Of a stretch of DNA of 64,000 nt, positions 56,730 through 64,000 are shown one piece after another; position 1 is the first letter of the stretch, and each line of letters begins with the position of its first letter. The stretch covers positions 270,705 through 334,704 of the forward strand of contig JAMXBD010001599.1 of NCBI GenBank assembly GCA_024138025.1, in the 5' to 3' direction. The position numbers and the translations under genes were made by a program. This stretch comes from Combretum micranthum (Eukaryota > Streptophyta > Magnoliopsida > Myrtales > Combretaceae). The notes under the pieces are model-generated. The model saw only the letters and a list, made by a program, of their open reading frames with translations, searched no databases and had not been told where the DNA came from.

Positions 56730-58771
56730 TAGGAGAAATCGCTTGCTTTACACACTTTTTTTCACAAATGATTTATTATTATTTGAGGTGAACAAGAAGT
56801 AGGTAGAAATTATTAAGAAAGTAACAAATGAGTTTTGTATGCATCTAGGCAAAAAGTCAATCAAGGAAAGACTAAGATTTATTTTTCAAAGAATGTATCG
56901 GCCAACTTGAAGGCCAACATTAGTGAGTCTTTTGGCTATGAACTACCCGCAACCTTGGGAAATACTATAGATCCCTTGCTTCATAGAGAATAAGTAAACA
57001 AACTTATAAGGGTTAGTTGACAAGATAAGAGGAAAGTTTATGCTTGGAAAGCTCATAATTTATCTCTAGCAGGTCATATGACAATAGCAAAGGCATGTAT
57101 CCAGTCAATCCCAATGTTCTAGATGCAAACTATAAAGCTCCCTCATCGTATATGTGAGGAGATTGACAAAATTTATTAGTATTTTTGTGTGGGGTTCTTC
57201 TTCGAATAAAAGGAAAGTTCATCTTATAAATTGGGACACTCTATGTTCTGACAAAGAGGGTGGAGGTTTAGGTTTCAGAAAGATGCAATGTAATTTTTCC
57301 TTTCTTATGAAACTTTGTTGGGAATTTATTACCTAGAAAGACAAATTGTGGGTCAATGTTGTTAAGCAGAATTATTGCTTAAATGGTTCTACTAATCCTG
57401 GGGATTGGAAAGTTAGTTTGGCTTCAGTTATTTGGACAAGCGAGGAATTACTTGGAACTTGGACATTGTTGAAAGATACGCTTTTGGGATGATAGGTGGA
57501 TTGAAGGCATTGAAATTGGCTGAATTCTCTCTTCAGCCCCTTTCAAATGTTGACGGTAATACTATAACAAGCAAGTTTGTTATGGCCTCTGGTTCTTAGG
57601 ATCTTGCTGCTTTGTTTCAAGTTTTACTTGATGCTATTTGTGATTTTCTCATAGCTATCCTTGCACCTATTGAGCAAGGAGGTGAAGATATTCCCTCTTG
57701 AATGTTCAGTCGGATTGGTTCCTTCTCGGTTAAGGAGACCTATAAATTGGTTTATGAGAATTCCTTCTTTCTCCTAAGATGTGTTGGAAGAAATTATGGA
57801 AATGGGAGGGACTAGAGCAAATAAAATATTTTCTTTAGTTGGCTCGACACGGAAGGCTCCCTCCTAATGTGTTATGCTTTCAAAGAAATATTTCTCCTCA
57901 TGGCACGTGTATTAGATGCAGTTATGGTGAAGAGAGTGTTCTGCATGTCTTGTGAGATTATACAATGGCGAGATGCATTTGGAATCAGCTACTAGTCGAT
58001 TTTCAAGTCGAGAATTTTTTTGTAGAAGACGTTAATAGCTGGTTAGAACAAAATGCTTCCCATTAAAACTATTACACGAGGATCACTTTTGGTGTAACTT
58101 GTTGGAGATTCTAGTCCTAGAGGAATCAAATTGTCTTCAAGGGGACTATAAAGGATAGTACGGATCTAGTTAGATCAATATGGAATCATGTGCATGAGAT
58201 CATTAGAAATAATGGAATTTTGAGAAGCCCCAAGCTTAGTAGAAGGTTGAACAGAGGCGCTAACTAGTCTACTCCTAAAAAGGGATGGCTCAAACAGCTG
58301 TGATGGAGTAGTTCGTAGGCATTCTTGGTATGCAGGGCATTATACTAAAGGCAAATTTCTTGCTGGGTTTTAGGTTCATTTGGGTAGACGTACCTTCTTT
58401 TTATAGAATGTTAGGCTATTATATATGGTCTAGAGCTATCTAGGAACAAAGGAATTAGAAAACTGATAATTGAGACCGATTCATGGGAAACTATTAATCT
58501 TTTATTAGGTAGAACAATTGCTTGTCCTATTGTTACTAGAATAAGGAATTCACTTGACCGACCATGAAAGGTTCAAGTAAACCATATTTTTAGAGATTGC
58601 AATAGGGGCACTAATAAACTTGCAAATGATGCTATCAATCAAAGTGGGGAGCTGAAGACCTTCGAAGATCTCCCTAATGGTATAGGACTACTAGTCTCAA
58701 ATGATGTAATTAGCTAATTTGTTTGGTTTTTGGCCTGGCCTTGTACAAAAAAAAAAAAAAAAAAAAAAAAA
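56730..58771 (+). mobile_element. 5'-truncated LINE/L1 with poly(A) tail
   Basis: Only the 3' portion of ORF2 is left. Visible pieces are NDLLLFEVNKK (about 56770), in the position of the RT FADDLLLF catalytic segment; RMYRPTXRPTLVSLLAMN-type linker; LSLAGHMTIAKACIQSIPMF (57060-57120); FISIFVWGSSSNKRKVHLIN, then WDTLCSDKEGGGLGFRKM (57170-57285), typical of the plant L1 RT tail; a zinc-finger-like CFQRNISPHGTCIRCSYGEE (57870-57930); and an RNase H tail, ETDSWETINLLLGRTIACP and HIFRDCNRGTNKLANDAI (58470-58640). A pure A tract at 58746-58771 closes it. Stops and frameshifts are numerous, so it is dead. Confidence 0.8.
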
Positions 58772-59194
58772 TTTCTTGTCGTCTTCAACAAAAGTATCGC
58801 TATAACTACTGTGGGATCGGAATCATCGGATTAAACTTTTATAAGGAAAAAAAAAAAAAAAAGGTATGTGGGTTCGGTGTAAACAAACGAATATGAAAAG
58901 CTTCCAGAGTTTAATTTTACTTAAATATATTGAGTGAAAGACTTTATTTAAAAATGAAAACACCCAAGAAATTAGGTAGTGTAATTCTATATGTATGCAA
59001 CATATGGTTTTTCCTGTGTCCTGAATGAAAGCTTCAGAAAGGAACTGAAGCTGGTAGAAAAATAAAAGTACAGACTAAATTTTAAAATTAATTATATGAA
59101 CCATATAATAAGAGGATTCCAAATAACAAAATAACAGATTAAATCTTTAATGATTTTAGCAATTGCTCATTTCCTTTGATTGGTATAAATTGCC

Positions 59195-59226
<32 letters not shown>

Positions 59227-59769
59227 ATGTTTCTATTGATTTTAACTTGGAATTTCACTTAAACTGCTTCTTTTTTTTACTTAAAGGCTATATACATGTA
59301 AGACTTATAAAACATCAGCAGCACATCAGATGATATTGAAAACCTAAATGGAGCACTAAAAATTAAGGTAATAAATTATCCCCCATAAACATAATAATAA
59401 TGTATTGGTAGGTTTTCCTCCTTTCCAATAAACATAATTCCGACATATGTAGAACCAATTAAATAAAATACAGAAAAAAGGGCTAGCTATGGAACTTGTG
59501 ATATGAAAATATAATATGCCACTCATATATAGTCTCATATTATTATAATTTATAACCTAGGTTTTTGTTCTTGCAAATAAAAGATATATCAGTAGTAGTA
59601 CCATTATAATTTCCAAAAGCCAAGGTTAAAAAGATTTACAAAATATTAGACATTAACAACTTCCTTCTTATGCCCTAACTTACCCTCCTTTTAAACACTT
59701 CACTAGAAAAACATCTTGGACAAGAGTTGATGAAGTCTAGTTATCCTCATCAATATGCTCAATTTTCCA
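58772..59769. other. Intergenic DNA and probable 3' UTR of the AHL gene
   Basis: A second A-run lies at 58848-58862 and a (GA)n tract at 59201-59226. The part nearest the AHL stop (about 59640-59769) is probably its 3' UTR. No other gene was seen. Confidence 0.4.
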
Positions 59770-60624
59770 TCATCCGAAAGGCGGTCGTCCACCGCCGTGG
59801 GCCGCCGCCCAAGCATAGGCTTCATGGTTCAATTGGCCACCATTAGGAAGCAAATTTGGTGGTAAATTATAAACCCCTGGCATAGATGAAGGATCCGGAA
59901 TCGAACCTGCTGGTTGGTGGTGCTGTTGTCCTCCAGCTGCCCCAATTCCCGGGGGTGAACCACTTCCGGCCGGTCCTTGCCCACTTCCCCCTTCTTCCTC
60001 CTCCTCCAAGGGCAACCTCTCATAAGTAGCATTTGAAAATGTTGCAGCAATTACCATAACTGGCCCTGAGGCCACAAGTGAACCAACAACACTTCCTCCA
60101 ACAACTTGCCCTTGACCACCAGCTAGGTAGATGGTCAAACCGGTTGAACCGGGTGGTGCAGGACCGGGCAAAAACGCCCCGGTCAACGACAAAATCTCGA
60201 ACCGGCCATGGAGAGCCATGACTGCCCCAGGAGCTGTAGGCTGCCTTAGGGTTACATTAGTCACTGTCCCACTACCACTTAGCACACAAACACCTCTTTG
60301 CCTCCTCCTGGCAAACGCTGCTATACTCTCAGCAATATCAGCCCCACTTCCTATCTCCATAACGTGGCTCCTTAGGGCATTAGGGCTGTCCCGGGTCACG
60401 AAAATCGGTGGTTTTGGCTTGTTCTTTGAACCGGGAGGACGGCCTCTAGGCCGGCGAGTTGCCACATCGACCGCACCTTCCTTGGGCTCATCGCTGTTTT
60501 CTCTCTCATCTTCTTCTCCAGCTCCTCCACCATCCTTCATCGAAATCCCTAGATCGGATTTCTTCCCTGGGGACGAGCCGCTCGACGCATCGACTCCAGG
60601 AAGCCCTACTTGAGTCCAGTCCAT
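59770..60624 (-). CDS. AHL: AT-hook motif nuclear-localized protein (AHL), Type I, clade A
   Basis: Nuclear DNA-binding protein of 284 residues. Known AHLs bind AT-rich DNA through the AT-hook and form trimers and recruit partners through the PPC domain, repressing growth and developmental genes. The acidic, Gly-rich N-terminus (1-55) is followed by one Type-I AT-hook, [14 protein letters not shown] (57-70), whose basic residues also suit nuclear import. The PPC/DUF296 domain spans about 82-205, with the six-residue signature region in [10 protein letters not shown] (140-149) and the conserved [11 protein letters not shown] (167-177). Then come an acidic EEEEE run (207-211) and a Gly/Pro/Gln-rich tail ending GGGRPPFG. 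A single exon without interruption is usual for clade A. The start is chosen at the first ATG of the frame; the downstream sequence fits family N-termini. It is intact and belongs in the AHL15-29 group; the exact orthologue was not determined. Confidence 0.95.
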   Translation of the reverse strand: MDWTQVGLPGVDASSGSSPGKKSDLGISMKDGGGAGEEDERENSDEPKEGAVDVATRRPRGRPPGSKNKPKPPIFVTRDSPNALRSHVMEIGSGADIAESIAAFARRRQRGVCVLSGSGTVTNVTLRQPTAPGAVMALHGRFEILSLTGAFLPGPAPPGSTGLTIYLAGGQGQVVGGSVVGSLVASGPVMVIAATFSNATYERLPLEEEEEGGSGQGPAGSGSPPGIGAAGGQQHHQPAGSIPDPSSMPGVYNLPPNLLPNGGQLNHEAYAWAAAHGGGRPPFG

Positions 60625-60635
60625 GGATTTGCCAT
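60606..60635 (-). other. uORF overlapping the AHL start codon
   Basis: An ATG 11 bases upstream of the AHL start opens MANPWTGLK and stops inside the AHL coding region, in a different frame. Its context (GACATGG) has G at -3 and +4. The AHL ATG has T at -3 (TCCATGG). Initiation at the uORF would bypass the AHL start, so leaky scanning or reinitiation would set AHL output. This assumes the transcript starts upstream of 60635. Confidence 0.5.
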
Positions 60636-61290
60636 GTCTAGCTAGTAAATAAAAGTAGTAGAAGTAAATTTAATTTCTCTAGCTCCTGACCAAACTACTT
60701 TTTATGATATAATTATTTACACCCAGCAGAGATAGATCTAAACCCTAGCAAGGTCAAGGATTTTAAAAAGTATCTTGCTCTAATCTGATTGAACTGAGGG
60801 AAAAGAAAGTAATTAGTCAGACGCAACCACTTTACAAAAGATAGCACAAGAATTAAAATAGAGTGAGTATAGATTTGATAACAAGAAAAGGACTAAGGAA
60901 GAATAATCCTATATAATTAGGGCAATAAAACTATAATTGATGAAAGAAACCCTAGCTAAAGAAAGAGTTTTAAAAGGTGAGTAGATGCCATTTTTTTCTA
61001 AGAAGAAGACCAAGATATAATCAAGGACAACACCTTAAGTAGTTGAAAGCTAGAGTTTCTCTCTCTATCTCTAGATATTGATAAATGTACTGGCCGGTTA
61101 CACTCAATTTCAGGAGGAGCATCATTTATCTCTCAATAAATGTAAGTTTAGAGAAAATTATATGGTTCCATCATTTTATTATAGACTATTCTAGCTAGCT
61201 AATAAGTTATTGAACCACTCAAATTTATATATACATATGACTTCACTGTTGTGTCATATACCAAGCTGGAAGAGAGAGTTTAACTCAATA
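60636..61290 (-). promoter_or_regulatory. Probable 5' UTR and promoter of the AHL gene
   Basis: The stretch directly upstream on the minus strand is of mixed composition, with GA-rich pieces (AGAGATAGAGAGAGAAAC in reverse complement at about 61055) as in long plant leaders. A minus-strand TATA-like TATATATAAATT lies near 61222-61235. No transcription start can be fixed from sequence. Confidence 0.35.
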
Positions 61291-61296
61291 AACTAG

Positions 61297-61642
61297 CCAA
61301 TCAGGTGGGAGAGCCTTCTAGGTTTAAGTAATCTTCCATAATTCTTGTGGAATCAACGTGGGATCATAACATTTGCCTACCATTAAGAAGCCAACGCCCT
61401 TGGTGGCTTACTTCAAGCAACCTACTCTGGACGGCTTTCACTCTAGCCTTATACTAAGTAGCACTTTCTCATGTCACCCTTTCTAGATCGCCTCTTTTGT
61501 TGGCACTGATACTCTCAATGAGAGCACCAAATATTAGGTACCAAACTCAAATATAGAGCTCAACAGAAAAGACTAGTTTATCAAATGGGAGAGCACTTTA
61601 AGTTTAAGTACCGTTCCACAGTTTATGTGGGATCGTAACATA
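61297..61642. repeat. Direct repeat pair about 280 bp apart
   Basis: GGGAGAGCCTTCTAGGTTTA, then AGTAATCTTCCA...GGGATCATAACA (61307-61370), recurs as GGGAGAGCACTTTAAGTTTA, then AGTACCGTTCCA...GGGATCGTAACA (61589-61640). The intervening DNA contains GCACCAAATATTAGGTACC (about 61522). I have seen similar wording in dispersed plant repeats but cannot name the family. Confidence 0.5.
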
Positions 61643-63183
61643 CTAAAAAACTATTATGTCGCATTTGATATAGAGGATTCGTTCAAAATGAAATAAATTA
61701 GAATGAGAGAAATGGAATGAAATAAGTAATGTAATAATAAATCCATCTTCTTCTTTTTTTATGTAAACATGGAATGAATGGAAAGAAGTAATAAATGTTA
61801 GTAATAAATATGTTAGAGGACAAAAATGTAATTGTATTAACAATCATTAATAAAGATGGAATGGATGTGCAATTTCGCTTATCAAAGACGGAATCAAATT
61901 CCTTCTCAAAACTAGAATCATTGATTCCTACAAATTACATTTCCAACTTTAAAAAATATATATTCAAACATGGAAATGTGAATGAAACTTGAACTAATAA
62001 TTCCATTTTAGGCCCATTCTCACATAACAAGCATGACATTATATTAGTTCTGATAATCATTTCATTGATTGAATAATGAGTAGGATGGTCATCTTGATGG
62101 AATCGTAAAAGTTTTGTTAATTCATATAGTATAAGTTATAATAGTACTAATATGTCAGGTGTATCATGTAGCAAATATTATGGATTTGTTTGATTCGCCT
62201 TATTTTGATTGTTTTGACATCTTATTTTTGTTGTTTTCAAACACACTGTTTGTCAAAAAACAGATACAAATAAAAAAATAAACATTTTTACCCTAAACAA
62301 ATCAAATAGACCAAATAAGATCAGATATGGATAAGATGCAAATATAAATAAGATATAGATGAAAACCATATAATCCAAACAAACCCATGAGTCAATTAAC
62401 GATATTAAATATGAAAATTTTTGCAAATATATAATTTTTTTTCTATATGTCATAATACCTTTGATACTTCACAAAATATTGGATCGACATGATATATTAG
62501 TTTCAATAAATCTATAATCGATTAATACATGGAAAATTAAATCAACTATACATCTTCTTCCTCTTCTTCTTCTTTTTTAACTTATCGAAAACCTGCAGGA
62601 ATCGTAGTTATTTTTACACATACAATTGGACCTATGTATTTTCATTCCTCTTTTTCCTTTTATCGTGTGCGTTTGTCTGATCTATAGTAATATTCCTGAG
62701 TGAGAGATTGTGCGGTGGAAACTGGTGTCGGCTATTTGGTGGAGGTCTAATTGGGAAAAACTAGGGAGAGTTAGGGTTTATTTGGGTGTGTGTGTGTGTG
62801 GAGGGTGTGGGGTAGTGTGCGCGTGATTTGGTGGGTCGCACGTCCCTCTCGTGTTCCAACATTTTCCATATATTATATGTAGTATATCAATAATACACAT
62901 GAAAGTAAGAGCAGCAAAGCAAAGGATTGGGAAAGTTTGTGTGTTCGTTTTTATATAATCGAAATAAAAATTGTAATAATCAAGGCTCGATTGGACACAT
63001 AAGTTGATCGAATTAACATTATAAAACTTTCATGTGAAATCAAACTCGTAAAAATCCAGTGTAGTTTGAGTAATTGATGAACTTGATTGATTTGCTTACA
63101 CCTCTAATAAAAATGTTATTAGTGCATTATCAAAGAAAAGAGTTTAGAAGTATTAACATATCATAATTATTGAGATATATAAT
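61643..63183. other. Intergenic DNA, no gene seen
   Basis: AT-rich with a G/T-rich patch at 62700-62860 that includes a short (GT)n near 62785. GGAATGAAATAAG-type words at 61700-61800 resemble an old MITE end. No credible gene. Confidence 0.4.
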
Positions 63184-63191
63184 ATTACTAG

Positions 63192-63771
63192 TAAGATTGC
63201 AAATGAGTCAAGCCGACTGAGCTCAATTAGAAGCTTTTTAGTAGACGAGTCGAACTCAAGCTTAAGTAAGGTTTGTTTATTTAAACAAGTTGTGCTCGAG
63301 TTTAGATGTAGTCTCATGAGTCGACTCATGAACAAGCTTAGGAGTAAGTATTAACATGCTCCTTAACAAGCTTCTTAACAAATTTGTGAGTTATATATAT
63401 GATATATTAATATATAATTAAAACAACAAATTTAATTTCCATTTAATTATATATATATATATATGTGATTCTTATATGTTATTTTAGGTTAAAAAAAGAA
63501 AAATAGACTATATAAATAAGATAAGCTTGAGCTTAAAATCCATACTCAATAAAAAGCTTGGTAGGCTTGACAAAAAACTCAGCTTGGCTCATATTCAATT
63601 AGTAAATGGGACAAGCTTAAGTTTGAATAAAACTCATTTAGCTAAAAAGCCAAGCTTGAGCCTAAATTCCAAGCTCGATAAAAGTTTGACTCGAGCTCGA
63701 GCTCAATAATTTTTAATGAAGCAAATCCGACCCTTCAAAGCTCGGCTTAACTGAACTCGTTTACAGCCTTA
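63192..63771. mobile_element. hAT MITE, same family as the one in gag
   Basis: The left end TAAGATTGCAAATGAGTC and the right end GAACTCGTTTACAGCCTTA form an imperfect inverted repeat. They match the termini of the MITE at 30402-30945 (GGTGCAAACGAG / CGTTTGCAGCCCTA). Flanking 8-mers ATTACTAG (63184-63191) and ATTATTAG (63772-63779) match at 7 of 8. The interior has the same AAGCTTGAGCT/CGAGCTC wording and an AT-rich core. More decayed, so probably older, than the copy in gag. Confidence 0.75.
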
Positions 63772-63779
63772 ATTATTAG

Positions 63780-64000
63780 TAAAATTTTATACGTTAGTTG
63801 GTTACTAGTATTTTAAAAAGTACCTATTATAACCATTTTTCTAAAAATACATGTCCCCATTCTTCATTCAAATACATGACATTTCAATATTAATAATTTT
63901 TTTTCCTTTTTCTGTAGGGACACTTTATTAAAAAGCCAAATTAAAAAAAAAAAAATTCTATACATAGGCTTTTTGCAGGCAACCTTGGAAAATATATATA
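63780..64000. other. Intergenic DNA to window end
   Basis: AT-rich with A/T runs. Nothing recognisable. Confidence 0.4.

Noticed and set aside
60131..60613. 160-codon plus-strand open frame
   Set aside because: Shadow of the AHL coding sequence; no domain, and the minus-strand frame is a clear AHL.
1..64000. CRISPR arrays, operons, tRNA or rRNA genes
   Set aside because: None seen. The repeats are tandem or inverted transposon structures, and the genes have plant introns and spacing.

Overview
This is a 64 kb piece of an AT-rich, intron-containing plant nuclear genome, almost certainly a eudicot. The evidence is an intact ethylene receptor, an intact AT-hook/PPC nuclear protein, and a dense layer of plant-type transposons (Tat-lineage Ty3/gypsy, LINE/L1, hAT, Mutator-like and CACTA remnants). 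The species cannot be named from the sequence alone. No bacterial or organellar gene, CRISPR array, rRNA or tRNA was recognised.

Only two genes look functional. (1) A subfamily-2 ethylene receptor of the EIN4 type lies on the + strand at 10692-14033, in two coding exons joined across a 1,050-bp GT-AG intron that has itself received a MITE. (2) A clade-A (Type-I) AHL DNA-binding protein lies on the - strand at 59770-60624 as a single exon. A short upstream ORF overlaps its start codon. The two genes are 45 kb apart and nothing here links them functionally.

The rest is mostly transposon archaeology. At 2.4-9.1 kb there is a 1.25-kb hAT-like element, then a Mutator-like element with ~230-bp inverted repeats and a perfect 9-bp target duplication, split by a reverse-oriented LTR-type insertion. 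At 15.6-18.3 kb there are three MITEs sharing a motif, one with a CACTA-type MITE nested in it. At 18.4-21.1 kb there are an LTR-like region, a long perfect hairpin, a 70-bp tandem repeat and an hAT MITE.

From 24.3 to about 46.1 kb lies one decayed Tat-lineage Ty3/gypsy element with, in order, 5' LTR, gag, protease, RT-RNase H, integrase, 3' tandem repeats and an antisense coding relic. It was interrupted at least three times. A 4.4-kb LTR sits in its own 5' LTR (TSD GTACC). A 544-bp hAT MITE sits in gag (TSD CTTTAAAC). A composite insertion between protease and RT contains a second 3.4-kb LTR of the same family (TSD GTGAG). Both long LTRs begin with TA rather than TG and end with CA.

The tail holds an LTR-derived stretch (46.1-47.7 kb), an antisense gypsy gag relic (52.7-53.3 kb), a MITE (54.4-54.8 kb), a 5'-truncated LINE/L1 with its poly(A) tail (56.7-58.8 kb), the AHL gene, and another hAT MITE related to the one in gag (63.2-63.8 kb).

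I found no convincing new biochemical system. The most useful observations are the nested insertion order, the receptor's unusual receiver motif, the uORF overlapping the AHL start, and several foldback structures.
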